From: Hyperoodon ampullatus
Lineage: Eukaryota > Chordata > Mammalia > Artiodactyla > Ziphiidae
Assembly: GCA_949752795.1 (NCBI GenBank)
Contig: OX457056.1
Span: 203,609,654 to 203,673,653, forward strand
Length of the DNA: 64,000 nt
Direction of reading: 5' to 3'
The stretch's first letter is position 1. Each line of letters starts with the position of its first letter. A model generated the notes under the pieces. It did not search any database and was not told where the DNA came from. It saw nothing but the letters and a program-made list of their open reading frames with translations. Of the stretch, positions 9,445 through 21,740 are shown one piece after another. Position numbers and translations under genes: made by a program.

Positions 9445-11510
9445 AGCATGTGAGGTAAGCATCCTTCTGAATCCTTTCCGGCTCAGAGGCCCAGCAATGC
9501 CCTCTGGTCTCCACAGAGCCCACCTGGACTGCAGCAGCTGCACTGACCACCCTTCTTCCTGTATTCTCAAACAACTTTTAGAAAATGGAAATGTCACCAT
9601 TGTTTTTTTCTGATTAAACACACCATTATGAAACATTAAAAAATATCTAATATAAAAGTATTTCCATGACTGCAACCCCCAAAGTCTCCCTGTCATTGCA
9701 TCAGTGTGTGTCCTTCCAGACTTGTTGCTGCCCACCCGGGCATGTGCTGGCTGGCCCGCCTGGGAATCCTCGGGAGACAGCCAGGGACGCTGTGAGCGAA
9801 GCACTGGGTGCCCTGCTCGCCCAGGAGCCCTGGGGTTGCTGGGGGAGAGGCAGCTCAGGCGGCCTCTGGGACCCCCATCTGAGGCCAGTCTCTCTCTTCT
9901 CTTAACCTTCATGACACAGGACTCACTGTGTTTCCGTTTCTCTGAGAGATGACAGCCCAGCAGCTTGAGGGACCCGTGGGACCTGAAAATGAATTTTGTG
10001 TAGATCACTTAGCCTGTATTTTAAGACAGACCATCCCCAACATGTCCTGCAAACTTCCTAAGTATCTGTTCAGTCTCCGCCTCCGATGAGGTAGCGACAG
10101 ACGGAAACCCGAGTCTTGTATCTTATTTGTATTTTACCCAGTCCGTGTGCTAGTCCAGGTCCTGTAAAACAGGATGACCTGTGTGAGGGGAAGTGGGGAG
10201 GGAGTGGGAGAGGGCGGGAGCGCCGTCAGAGGCAGCGAGTGTGGCTCTGCGGGGAGGAGAGGCGAGGGCATAATGCAGAAGCCCTTCAAGCCGCTCCCTG
10301 TCCTGGGCTCCTAGCTAACAGAGAACCGCCAGCACCCAGCACAGCCCTGGCGCAGGTCCTGGACAGGCGGGCTGTTTGTCCGAGGTCACACAGCCTGGTG
10401 TGGACAGGCCCAGGAAGGATCTGCTCGTCCTCTGTGCCTTCCAGCCCTAGTCACCCTCTGGGCTGCTGCCAGGAAAGGGAGCTGTCCTCCCCAAGACCCT
10501 GCTTCTCAACTGTGAACCCCAGGGCTGGGCCCCCCACCGAGCACGGAGGGGAGAGAAATGGGCTGGGGGTGTCTGAGCATCCCTCTCGCCTATTCTACTC
10601 TCACGGAGGGGAGGGTGGCCAAAGGGCCCCCAGCTGCTTCTAACCTAGGGATTTTTCCAGAAGAGAATGGACAGTGTTTCTGGGGGAACACTGCAGAAAA
10701 CTGGGACAAGGTCTCTCCCCGGCCAGCCTGTTCACAGCTCCAACCTCTGGGAGGCGAGATGGTCCTGCCAGGTCAGCCTGGGTCGTGTGACTGCACTGGC
10801 CCTTGCTGGGTATTTACCGGAAAACATTCAAGCAAAGAAAAAGGCAAGAAGGAAGCCCACCACAACTTAAAGGGCTATTACCTCTCAGGGTGAGCAGGTG
10901 GCTTTACATTAAACAAAAATTCTGTATTTTCTAAATTGCCTATTTTCTAATAATGATTTTTAAAATTTTCCAATAAAAATCATAAGTACTTTTACTGGAA
11001 AACCTCACAGGGATTAAGGGACAAGGCAAAAGGAAGGAAGATCATCTTTTGTTGTCGGGAGGCTGGGCCTGATATACAAGGAGAGGCAGAAATCGAAGAA
11101 AAATAGGAGAAAGATTTATGTTACTCATGTGTGTGGAAAGAATATTAACTTGTAGATCTGCTGCAGAATAATGCCTCAGATCAGATGTTCTCAACTCCCT
11201 ACCCTACCTCTGGGCTCTGCAGCTGTGTTCCTCCAGATCTTTTAATTCTGGGAAATTTTTTAAAAATCAGATTTTCATTTTAATGCTGACTTAAATCTAT
11301 TTAGCAGTTTTAAACACGTGTTAACTTGCAATTGGAAGATCTTTATACAGCAAGTCTTTGGTTTCTTTTTTTCTCAACTTGGGGTCTTGGAGATATATTC
11401 TTGGGGGTCCTCCATATTTTTATTTCCTTCAAAAGGAATCTAGGTATTTGAGAGATACTGGCTTGACTGTTCTTGGAATTCCTGTGATGGAGAGGGCTCC
11501 TTAGGAAAGG
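9445..11510. other. Intergenic unique sequence
   Basis: No recognised repeat or gene. The open frames are short and lack splice context. Confidence 0.5.
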
Positions 11511-11511
11511 G

Positions 11512-11524
11512 TGCCCCCTACTGG
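11512..11524 (-). promoter_or_regulatory. CTCF-type core motif
   Basis: TGCCCCCTACTGG is the reverse complement of an exact match to the core CCASYAGRKGGCR. It lies in unique sequence just left of a TG microsatellite, between CALHM3 and NEURL1. Occupancy is inferred. Confidence 0.5.
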
Positions 11525-11531
11525 AGGAGTC

Positions 11532-11631
11532 AGTGTGTCCGATGTGTGTGTGTGTATGTGTGTGTGTGTATGTGTGCGGTGAGTGTGTGTGTGTGTGTGG
11601 TGAGTGTGTGTGTGGTGTGTAGCGTGTGTGT
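11532..11631 (+). repeat. (TG)n microsatellite, interrupted
   Basis: About 100 bp of TG dinucleotides broken by TATG, CGGTGAG and GGTGAG interruptions; likely length-variable. Confidence 0.95.
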
Positions 11632-12199
11632 CCTCAGAAATACAGGCGTGGCTGTGTTTCTTCTTTCTGTATAGAGAACACACTCTCCCCTGGGGTTTCT
11701 TCAGAAGGAAGACACTGGATGCGTGTCCCACTTCTCTCTCAGGACTGGGAGGCTATTGTTCCCTCGCATCTCTCAGAGCTGTGGTGCCCTCTCTGTCCCT
11801 GACAGACCTGTCTCTCTTCTACCAAATGACAGAGGCCTCTGTGGGATCCAGGGGACAGGTCTTTCTGGTCTTCTCTGGCAGACCTGGCTGAAAGCAACAT
11901 GGCACTTCTGTGGGCTCCACTCTGGTGACTGTGTAGAGCCACATGGCCTGAGGGACTGAAAAGAGAATGAAAAAAAAGGGGGGGACTCTGACACATGGCA
12001 TTAGAACAACTGGCTAATCATTTGGGGAAATGTAGGTGAATTTATTCACAATCAGAGGCTGGGGAAGGCCTTTGTGATCAGAGCACAGAATTCAGTAGCT
12101 GTGAAGGAGAAGATGGATGAAGTGGGCCTCATAACTTCTGTGGGCAAAATGCCAATCAGCAAAGTGAAAATAGCAAAAAACTGAAAAAAGGCATTTTCC

Positions 12200-13085
12200 A
12201 CACACAAGCCACACAAAGCCCTATTTCCTTAATTTGCAGAGGAATCATATAAATCAATAAAAAAAGATGATCAATCCTATGAAAAAATGGGCAAAAGATG
12301 TGAACAGGCTATTCACAGAAAAGGAAAGACAAGTGGCCCCAAATCCTGTGAAGATTGTAGTCCTCATTCTTAATTAAATATGTATCTGAACAAGCAGGTG
12401 CATTTTTAAACTAAGTTTTTAGAAACTAAAAGATAGATATTACCCAATGTTGATGAGGTCTTAGGGAAATAGTCACTTTAATACACTGATGGTTGGAGTA
12501 TGAATTTGTACGAATTTTCCTAGAACAATTTGGCAATATATTTAAAGCAAAAATTTAAATATACGTGCCCCTTTGACCTAACAATTACATAGCTCTGTAT
12601 TTGCCCTACGGATAGATTTGCAGAAATAGCCAAGATAAACAAGCAAGGATGTCCATGATAGATTTGTTTTAATAGCAATAAAACTGGAAACAACCCGAAT
12701 TTCATCAATAGGGGATGTTTAATAATTTGTTTAAATAAATTATGACACAGCCATAAAGTGGGATCTATGCAGTCATTAAAAGAATGAAGCAAACCTATGT
12801 GTGTTCATATGAAAAGAACTCTAATAGATTCTAAGTTTTTTTTTAAAAAAATGTAGTTTAGTACACTGTGCATAGCATAATCCCTTCTGAGTAAAAATGA
12901 TATAAATATGGAAAAGTTTTGGTATTGTGCATACACTTTTTGCTGGAAAGATATATAAAAAATGTAGACAGTTAATACTATTGGGTGGTAGAACAGGGGA
13001 GACCTTTATTTTCTTTCCAGTTTATACCTTTCTGTGCTGTTTGACTTTTCAAACAATGTACATATGAATTTATTTTAAAAAGATC
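12200..13085 (+). mobile_element. Old L1 (L1M) 3' fragment
   Basis: AAAAATGGGCAAAAGATGTG, GGCTATTCACAGAAAAGGAA, AACTGGAAACAACCCGAA and ATAAATTATGACACAGCCAT follow L1 ORF2-end order, with many stops and gaps. Confidence 0.85.
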
Positions 13086-15040
13086 AACAGAAGTATTCTG
13101 GGCAGGAGATTTATGGATTTTAAAATATGTTTCAATATGTAAATAGATAAACATTAAAAAAATAGGATTGAAATATATGACTCACACAAAATAAAATAAC
13201 CAAGTTCAAACCTTAACATTCTTCTACACTTTAGTTTTTGGTTCTCACCCTACAGGTTACACAATATGGAACAGTTGCATTGGTTCACAATACATTTATA
13301 ACTCCTTTTCTCAGAAGAAGAAACAGATAAGCCTGGTTTTATAATATTTTCACCTTCTTCTTTTAAACATCCCTAACAATCTATAAAAATGGATTTTCTG
13401 ACCAAAGTGAAACGAAGTGGTTTCCAGACCCTGTGAAGGGGGCGGGTTTTCTGGTGTGGAGGTCCTGCCAGCGGTGGCATCAGACATGAATGTCGGGCCA
13501 AATGCACAGACTTGGGGGCAAAAACAGGGGAGGTACTCTTGGTGGAGGGGACACCCATCCAGCTGGAGTTTCTGAATTCTACCCTTACTCCATAAATATG
13601 AAAGTCAGAGTAACCCTGAGCACCCTCTTTTCCCTGTTACCCGTGCCCACAAGCTCATGAGACTTCTGAGACGTATTTGGGACAGCCCTGGGCCAGGAGT
13701 GGCAAGTCCCAGTTCTGAGGGTAATTGGGTGCATTGGCTGCACACCCTCAAGCTCTGGCCACATGACAATAGCTGTTCACTGGGCATCTGCAGAGCCCAC
13801 AGCTAGGTGCTGTGCTGGTGCTGGGCACGCACAGGTACCTACCTCAGGTACCAGACGTAGGCAGTGGGGCATCGCAGTGCGAGCTGGGGCGCTCTGAAGA
13901 GGACCTCCACTTGCCTGAAGTTTGGGGAGTTTCTTTCCATCCTGGGAGAGAGTGTCTGTGATGGGGAGGGCTCTTCTGCTGGAGATCCAGTCTCAGGATG
14001 AAAGATGAGAAAGTGGCTTCTGTGAAGCAAACATGCCCAGAGGGTAGCATCTGGGTGGCTACAGAGTAGGGCTAATTCTTCATTGATATATTTTCTTTAT
14101 AATGAAGTGGTTAATGGAAGCTATAAAGATATATTTGCCCCCCCAAATTCTCTTCCCGTTTTGAAACAGGAAAAGAGCAACCTGTAAACATTTTAAAGGT
14201 GTTTTGATTGACTCGAGGACCCCCCCCCACCAAAGTTTGCCAGAGACAAAGGGGAGTCCAATGGAGGTCTAGCGCCACCTAGTGGTGGCTAGAGAGAGAA
14301 CTTCAGAGGGACAGGAGGGAAGAGACAGTGGGACGCACAAGCCCGCTCACCTGGCTGAGAGAAAACTTTCCACAGGCTGCTCTCATTGGAAAGAGGTCCC
14401 CCTGAAGCGCCTTTGGGTGAAGGGTGAAGGGTGAAGGTCGGAACAAGCGAGCGCCTCTGGGGCGGCTCTTGGGAAAGGAGGATAGAAGTGGGAGGCTACC
14501 CTGGCAGCGGCAGTGGAGAAACGTCTGTTGCCTATTCTGGGTCTAGGGATGAAGGGCACTTGAACTGACTGAAGGCTGTTGACTTACTGGAGATGTGCCT
14601 CCTGGCTCCTATGTGTCTTTCAACTTTCACCATGAAGGAGTTTTAAATTTTTATGTGGTCCTATTTATCATACTTTTCTTTTATGATTCTCTGATCTTTG
14701 TAACGTTCTTAGAAAAGCTTTCCTGCCAAGTAAAGGTCATTTAAAACATCTATGAGAGAAAGAGGATGCTGGGGTATTACATTCACTTTGAGCATTTCTC
14801 TTTGAGTTCAGTTTTGTTATTTTTAAATCTATTTCATGTTCATTAGTGGCTATGTGCTTCCTGGTTAACTTCCAGAGGGCTGAGCCAAAGCCCCTGGGAG
14901 TCTTCAGGGTCTCTACGGTGGGAGGAGGCTGGCTCAGGAACTCAGGGAGGACACCTCCCCTGCAACAGGTGTCTTCCTCAGGCTGGCACCTAAAGGAATC
15001 CCATCCTGGGGCAGGCATAGCATCGCAGGGATTCAGACTC
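13086..15040. other. Intergenic unique sequence
   Basis: Contains the CTCF motif at 14273, a C run at 14220-14229 and a short GGGTGAA triplet repeat (14415-14438). No gene found. Confidence 0.5.
14273..14285 (-). promoter_or_regulatory. CTCF-type core motif
   Basis: CGCCACCTAGTGG is the reverse complement of an exact CTCF core (CCACTAGGTGGCG). It has the same orientation as the site at 11512 and lies 2.8 kb from it, in unique sequence between the two divergent genes. Confidence 0.6.
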
Positions 15041-15064
15041 AGACTGTCCTAGGGCTGAACCTCA

Positions 15065-15285
15065 GTGCTTCACTTATCAGCTCCTAGTCAAGTATCTTAA
15101 CTTTCCTAAGCCTCAGGATTTTCATTTGTAAAATGGGGACACTGTTGCTGCTGCTGCTGCTAATAATAATAATAGTAGCTACTTCATAGGGTTATTACCA
15201 GGCTTAAATGAATTAATACAGATGAATTGCTTAGACCAAGGCCTGGTATGTATGTCTATGTGCTCCATAAATATCACCTGTCAGT
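15065..15285 (+). repeat. MIR SINE with internal CTG/TAA microsatellite
   Basis: AAGCCTCAGGATTTTCATTTG, AAATGGGGAC, then (CTG)5 and (TAA)4 repeats (15144-15172), then AGGGTTATTACCAGGCTTAA. Confidence 0.75.
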
Positions 15286-16205
15286 ATTACCTAAGCCAGT
15301 GGCCCTGAGATGGGTCAAGGGATGCTGTTTGAAATTACTAAACAAGTTTTCCAAACAGGGATACATGTGGTCCTCTTTCCGGTGTTGCACATTTTTCTTT
15401 CAGCTTCTTGCAGGGATCTCCATCTGTCCTTTTAGATGCAATCTTAAGAAGGCTTGGTCTCAGGCCTGGATTTTATCTATAAGCACTATAGGCCCAGGAC
15501 TTAGGCCTAGGTGCTTTCTAAGGATCTTAAGACTTAAGACTTAAGACTCCAGCTTAAGACTGGAAAAAAATATTACTGGCTCCAAATTATGAAAGGAAAA
15601 CTTCAAAATCAAAATTAAGAAATGTTTACTTAAATGTCTATAAAACAATGTTGTGGCAACTTCATTAACTGTTAAATGAGTACTCATAAATATTTCATTA
15701 TATTTGAAGACAATCGTAGGTTTTTCTCACTTGGCAAGAACTCCAACACATGCAAGATTGTTTAGAAATAAAACCAATTGTAAATTCAGTGAGTTCCTTT
15801 TACTCCAGTGATTTCAAAAGCCAAATTTACAAAAATCCTTTCAAAATGTTTAAGACAGGAAAATTATGTTTAACCTGGGGTGTAGTCTATTTTACTATGT
15901 TTGACCTTATACAGTTAGGCACCAAAGATAAGAGTTTGGGGGTCTGTGAAGATCTTACAGTTAGTCCCGGACCTAGGGCTGCCTCCCAGGAGGCAAGTCT
16001 GTCTGTGGAGCAAAGGAGGGGGAGGGAGCAGGTGTTACCCCTCCCTGCAGAGCCACCTCCTGTCCTACCTTCCAACGTGACTAGCCCTGCCTGGGTGGCA
16101 GCCTGCGCTGGTCTGGCCCCATATGGTGTTCAACTTTCCTCAGGAAAGCCTGCAGGCATTCTTTAAACGTTATCCTCTCACCTAGAACACATGTCCATGT
16201 TCACA
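15286..16205. other. Intergenic sequence, nothing certain
   Basis: Includes a small repeated CTTAAGACTTAAGACT patch (15525-15560). No gene found. Confidence 0.4.
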
Positions 16206-16209
16206 GTCT

Positions 16210-16375
16210 CCCAAAGTGTGATCGGTTAATGACCTGCATGAGATTCTACTGAACCAGAGTCTCTTGGGGCAAGGCCCTTGAATCTGCATTTTATTAGACG
16301 TGCTTCCCCTGTCCCTCCCTCTGTAGATGATTCTGATGCATACTGAGTTTGAGACTCATCAGTCTACAGTGGGTG
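16210..16375. mobile_element. MER5A-like hAT-Charlie relic
   Basis: TCTCCCAAAGTGTGATC, GAATCTGCATTTTATTAGACG and GATTCTGATGCATACTGAG in MER5 order. Confidence 0.7.
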
Positions 16376-17279
16376 TGCACTACAGGAGGGGGGCAAGATG
16401 ATCCAGTTTTAAAAAAACGGATTTTATTTTTTAGAGCAGTTTTAGATTCACAGCAAAATTGAGTGGAAGGTACAGAGATTTCCCATATACCCTCTGCCCC
16501 AACACATGTGTATTCCCCCCCATTATCAACATCCTCCACCAGAGTGGTACATTTGTTACAACTGATGAACCTACATTGACACATCATTATACCCCAGAGT
16601 CCAGAGTTTTCATGAAGGTTCATTCTTGGTGATGTACATTCCATGGGTTTAGACAAATGTATAATGTTATGTATCCACAATATGGCATCACACAGAGTAT
16701 TTTCACAGCCCTGAATCCTTTGTGTTCCACCCATTTATCCTTCCCTCCCCCTAACCCTTGGCAACCACTGATCTTTTTCTTGCCATAGTTATGCTTTTCA
16801 TACAGTATGTGGTCTTTTCAGATTGACTTATTCCACTTAGTAGTGTGCAGTTAAAGTTCCTCCATGTCTTTTCATGGCTTGATAGCTCATTTCTTTTTAG
16901 CGCTGAATAATATTCTACTGTCCGGATGTACCACAGTTTATTTATCCATTCACCTAACAGAAGGACATCTTGGCTGCCTCCAACTTTTGGCAATTATGAA
17001 TAAAGTGGCTATAAACATCCACGTGTAGGTTCTTGTGTGGACATAAGTTTTCAGCTCCTTTGGGTAAGTACCAAGGAGTGCAATTAGTGGATCATATGGT
17101 AAGAGAATGTTTCATTTTGTAATAAACCACCAAAATGTCTTCCAAAGTGGCTGTACTGTTTTTATTCCTGTCAGCAGTGAATGAGAGTTCCCATTGCTCT
17201 GAATCCTCACCAGTACTTGGTGTTGTCAGTGTTCTGGATTTGGGCCATTCTAATAGTTGTGCTGTGGCATCATTGTTTT

Positions 17280-17800
17280 TTTTTTAATTAATAAATTTAT
17301 TTATTTTTGGCTTCATTGGGTCTTCGTTGCTGCACGCGGGCTTTCTCTAGTTGCAGCAAGCGGGGGCTACTCTTTGTTGCGGTGCGCGGGCTTCTCACTG
17401 CAGTGGCTTCTCTTGTTGCAGAGCATGGGCTCTAGGCGCGCAGGCTTCAGTAGTTGTGGAGCACGGGCTTAGTTGCTCCGAGGAATGTGGGATCTTCCCA
17501 GACCAGGGCTCAAACCCGTGTCCCCTGCATTGGCAGGTGGATTTTTTTTTTTTTTTTTTTTTTTTTTGCGGTATGCGGGCCTCTCACTGTTGTGGCCTCT
17601 CCCGTTGCGGAGCACAGGCTCCGGACGCGCAGGCTCAGCGGCCATGGCTCACGGGCCCAGTCGCTCCGCGGCATGTGGGATTTCCCCGGACTGGGGCACG
17701 AACCCGTGTCCCCTGCATCGGCAGGCGGACTCTCAACCACTGCGCCACCAGGGAAGCCCTGGCAGGTGGATTTTTAACCACTGAGCCACCAGGGAAGTCC
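17280..17800 (-). mobile_element. Older CHR-2-like SINE, interrupted
   Basis: Begins TTAATTAATAAATTTATTTA and GGCTTCATTGGGTCTTCG and ends ACCAGGGAAGTCC. TSD TGGCATCATTGTTTT at 17265-17279 and 17801-17815, exact. It is interrupted by a young CHR SINE. Confidence 0.92.
17547..17760 (-). mobile_element. Young CHR-type SINE inside the older SINE
   Basis: TSD GGCAGGTGGATTTTT at 17532-17546 and 17761-17775, exact, made from the host SINE. The youngest layer of a three-level nest. Confidence 0.95.
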
Positions 17801-18699
17801 TGGCATCATTGTTTTGATTTACATTTTCATGATGACATAAGATACGGAACATCTTTTCAAATGCTTACTTGCCATGTGTATATTTTCTTTGGTGAGGTGT
17901 CTGTTAAGGTCTTTGGCTCATTTAAAAAAATTGAGTTTTCTTATTATTGGATTTTAAGTGTTCTTTGTATATTTTGGAGAATAGGCCTGTTTTAGATATG
18001 TCTTTTGCAAATATTTTCTCCCAGTCTGTGGTTTGTCTTTTTATTCTCTTGACAGTGTCTTTTGTAGAGCAGAAAATTTAATTTTAATGAAGTTCAGCTT
18101 ATCAGTGATTTCTTTCATAGTTCATGTCTTTGGTGTTGTATCTAAAAAGTCATCACCAAACCTAAGGCCATCTAGATTTTCTCCTATGTTATCTTCTAGG
18201 AATTTTATAGTTTTTCATTTTACATTTAGGGCTGTGACCCATCTTGGGTTAATTTTTGTGAGTGGGGGTGTAAGGTCTGTGTCTAGATTCACTTTTTTGC
18301 ATGTGGATGTCTAGTTGTTCATGTACCATTTGTTGAAAAGACTACCTTTGCTCCATTATATTCCTTTGCTCCTTCATCAAAGATCAGTTGGCTATGTTTA
18401 TTTCCAGGCTCTTTATTCTGTTGCATTGATCTATTTGTCTATTCTCTCACCAATACCACACTGTCTCAATTACTGTAGCTTTATGTAAACTTTGAAGTTG
18501 GGTAGTGTCAGTCCTCCAACTTTGTTCTTCTCCTTCAATATTGTGTTGGTTATTCTGGGTCTTTTACCTCTCCCTATACACTTTAGAATCCGTTTGTTGA
18601 TATCCACAAAATAACTTGCTGGGATTTTGCTTGGGATGCATTGAACCTATAAATCAAGTTGGGAATAAGTGACATCTTGACAATACTGAGAACCACTAG

Positions 18700-19200
18700 T
18701 GTGTTCAGCCCTAAACTTAGCCCTGGGAGGTAGGAAACTGGACTGGAGTACACAAGAGTGCAGGACAGGCTCCCCCATAGTGTTGGCAATGAAACTGCAC
18801 CTCACACAGTTCTAGGCATACAGGCAGTGCTCAATATGGTCACTGGAGCGATGAATGAAGCTGAATCCCAAAGCGCCTGGGAACAGGGCAGTGAGGTGGC
18901 CATTCCATGCTATGATGGTTAGCAAAGACTCCCATCCTTCAGAGGAAAGGCCTGGCCTCAGGGAAAACTTTGTGGCAAAGGTACTGTTGAGAAGGACATT
19001 GGCCAGAGAGACTGCTCTGGACAAGGCTCTTGGGCTTACTGGGTGGCTGTATTGATAGGTTAATTCACTGCCTTATTGATTCATTGATTTGGTGAATAAA
19101 TATTTGTTAAGAATAAATATTTGTTAAGAATCTACTATGAACTCAGGGATCTCCCCATCTAAGATGTCCAGCTGCCCCCTGCAGTTCAAGCAGGACAACT
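18700..19200. other. Intergenic unique sequence
   Basis: Possible L2 fragments (TTCATTGATTTGGTGAATAA near 19080). No gene found. Confidence 0.4.
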
Positions 19201-19216
19201 TCTGTACATGTTTTCT

Positions 19217-19450
19217 TTTTTTTGTTTGTTTGTTTGGGTTGTTTTTTTTTTTTTTTTTGCGGTACGCAGGCCTCTCACTGTTGTGGCCTCTCCCGTTGCG
19301 GAGCACAGGCTCCGGACGCACAGGCTCAGCGGCCATGGCTCACGGGCCCAGCCGCTCCGCGGCATGTGGGATCTTCCCAGACTGGGGCACGAACCCGTGT
19401 CCCCTGCATCGGCAGGCGGACTCTCAACCACTGCGCCACCAGGGAAGCCC
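19217..19450 (-). mobile_element. Young CHR-type SINE
   Basis: Tail with TTTG repeats, body in reverse. TSD TGTACATGTTTTCT at 19203-19216 and 19451-19464, exact. Confidence 0.95.
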
Positions 19451-19739
19451 TGTACATGTTTTCTGATGGCTTGATAACTATGGGCTGGGCCTCAGAGGAT
19501 GGTAGCCTCAGAAGGCTAGTTTCTCAACAAGGAGGGAAGTGTCATGCTGTTGACGAAGGTGGTCTCAAGTTTAGGGGAGCCTGGCTTGGCCTAGATGAAC
19601 TCCACTCTTGCCTGCCTGGTGGGGGACCATCCTTGTGGCTCGTTCTGGGCTCAGTCTCCAGGGGCTCGGGGAAGGAAGAAAGGAGGTTCTCAGTCAAATA
19701 TTTTATTATTTTATCAACATGGAGATGCTTCAAGACTTG

Positions 19740-19995
19740 AACTGATCTGGGAGCTGTGGAGAGTGAGAAAGAAAGGGAAGGGAAAGGTGAGCCAGCAGGA
19801 GGAGACCAAGCAGGAGCAACAAGGGCAGAGAGACAGCAGGAGAGAAAGTGATGGGGACAGAGAGAAGCAGGGAAGGGCAGGGAGAAGGGGAGAAAGACAA
19901 AAGGAGGGAGGGAGGGGGGGAGGAAGAGGGAGAGAGAGAAAGGAGCCAAGCAGAAGGGAGAGCAACGAGGGAGAGAGAAGGGGGGACTGGGGGCC
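19740..19995 (+). repeat. Polypurine GA-rich tract with G-quadruplex motif
   Basis: About 250 bp almost free of pyrimidine runs (GAGAGTGAGAAAGAAAGGG onward). GGGAGGGAGGGGGGG at 19906-19920 fits four G3 runs. A possible triplex or quadruplex site. Confidence 0.85.
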
Positions 19996-21740
19996 AGAGC
20001 TGCTGCTGAAAGAGCCCCGGTTCCACACTGAGTCTCTGCCTGGGGTCCTTCCTCTCCTCCGCGTTGGTGTGAGAGCTCACAGCACCCACACGGACACATG
20101 TGTACACACAGCCAAACACATACGCACTGACACCCACACCCTTGGGCAGCGCCTTCAGAATCTATACTGCTGGGGAGGCGGGGTTGCCACGGTGACAGGT
20201 GCTGGAGCACCACCTTATGGGTATTAATAGCTTCCATTGAAGCCACCAAAACAGTGACTTCATCCAGCCAGCCGTTTCCCTGGCTGGTTCCTTCTCCCTC
20301 CTCCCTTCTTGATTGGGGCTGGGAAGGGCCCTGGGCCGCACAGGCCGCTTCCCCGCCTCCTGGCAGCCGCCTTGGTGAAGGCCTCAGGGATTCCATCCAA
20401 GGTCCAGGGGGAGGGGTGTGCTGCGGTTCTTTGCTCCTCTGAGCTGGGTCTAACCACCGCCCCTGCCAGGAAAGGGTTTCTGAGGCACAGGACCTGTCAG
20501 AGGGGTCACCCTCAGCTGCTCTGGGTCCCATGCAGCCACACCTACCTCCTCTAGGTCCCTGCCTGGCCAGAGACTTCCAGCCAGTTGCCACTTGACAGTG
20601 GTGTCCCCTCCCACAGCACAGAACTCCTTGGAAAAACAAGGGCCAGTCTAGGGAGGTGACATGGGGTACAAGATTTCAGGGGCATCACGCTTAAGCTCGA
20701 GCAAGTGCAGGGTTGGTGTTGCACGATGCTGACAGCGAGTGCCTCCTTACATTTCACACCAGGGAGGCCTCCCTTGTCTCATCCTAATCCCAGCCCTGTT
20801 GATACTCTCATTATCTCCTCAACCCTCTGGGATCAGGGGACATTTCTGTCCTGCCCTCAGTTCCCTGTCTTGGTCCCTAATGCTTCTCACCTTCCTGTAC
20901 GGCTCCCCCGGATCAGCCTGTCCTGAGCTGCAGAGCCTCTGGACTCTTCAGGCAGGCACCGGTGTCTGGTCCCCTCATTTCCCCTTCCCTTTGACCTCCT
21001 CCATCTCTCCCCTGCTTGGCCCACAGCCCCAAGTTTAGACCACATGGGGCCTGTGACCTACCTCCCTGCCATCCTCTACCTTCGGGGCCTCACCCCACCC
21101 CCATCCCTGGCCTATGCCCCTTCCTGAGGAAGGGAAGGAGGCGATGAGCCTCCCCGCAAGCCACTGTCGGCAAATCCTACCAAGGGCTTGCACTTGGCCC
21201 ACACTCCGGGGGAATTAGTCTCATCTATACAGAGTTTTCAGATTTATTCCGATGCCAGCAGTAGCCCACAGTGACCTCATTCCAGCAGACTTCAGGGGGT
21301 ATATGAGTGCAAGAGAGTGTGTGTGCGCTTGTGTAGAAGTGAGTGTGTGAGAGAGTGTAGACATGTGTGTGCAAATGTGTGAGTGTGCTGCCATTCAGAG
21401 CCCATGGATTTCTGATGCATGAGTCATCGGCTGGAGTGAGCCTCGGGGAGATACGCCCATAAAAAGACAGCACCCCTGACCTGCCACGTCCATTATGCAG
21501 CTGGCTGGGCACATGATCCTGGGCATCTAAGAGGCTGGGGGCGGGGGTGGGGGCTGTCTTTCCCTCCAGACCCCAGAGAGCAGCTGTCAAGGATATTTCT
21601 AGCTCGCCTGGAGTCCCAGGCATTTAAGGATGTGATGCCTGCAATGGGGTGAGGGTGGAGGGCAGGGGAGGGAGAAAATGGTGGTTCAGAGGCTTTCCTC
21701 CCAGGGTTCCCGGTGGAGTTCTGCTGGCAGGCAGGGCGAT
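19996..21740. other. NEURL1 upstream region, unique
   Basis: Contains an X-box (20183), a GTGTGA-type microsatellite (21305-21385) and a G-run cluster (21536-21556). No gene recognised. Confidence 0.5.
20183..20196 (+). promoter_or_regulatory. Near-consensus RFX X-box
   Basis: GTTGCCACGGTGAC, 11 of 12 positions, about 3.5 kb upstream of the NEURL1 ATG in unique sequence. Weak evidence alone. Confidence 0.3.

Larger units (their letters stand above)
16405..18690 (-). mobile_element. L1 (minus strand), split by two nested SINEs
   Basis: Antisense L1 3' UTR/ORF2 text (TTTTAGATTCACAGCAAAATTG, GAATAATATTCTACTG, ATTTTCTCCCAGTCTGTGG, GGGATGCATTGAACCTATA) runs on both sides of the insertion at 17280-17800. 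Confidence 0.85.

Noticed and set aside
19906..19920. Other G-run clusters (for example 6844-6862, 21536-21556, 48568-48587) as quadruplexes
   Set aside because: Each has only three clear G runs of length three or more close together. Only 19906 fits a simple four-run motif.
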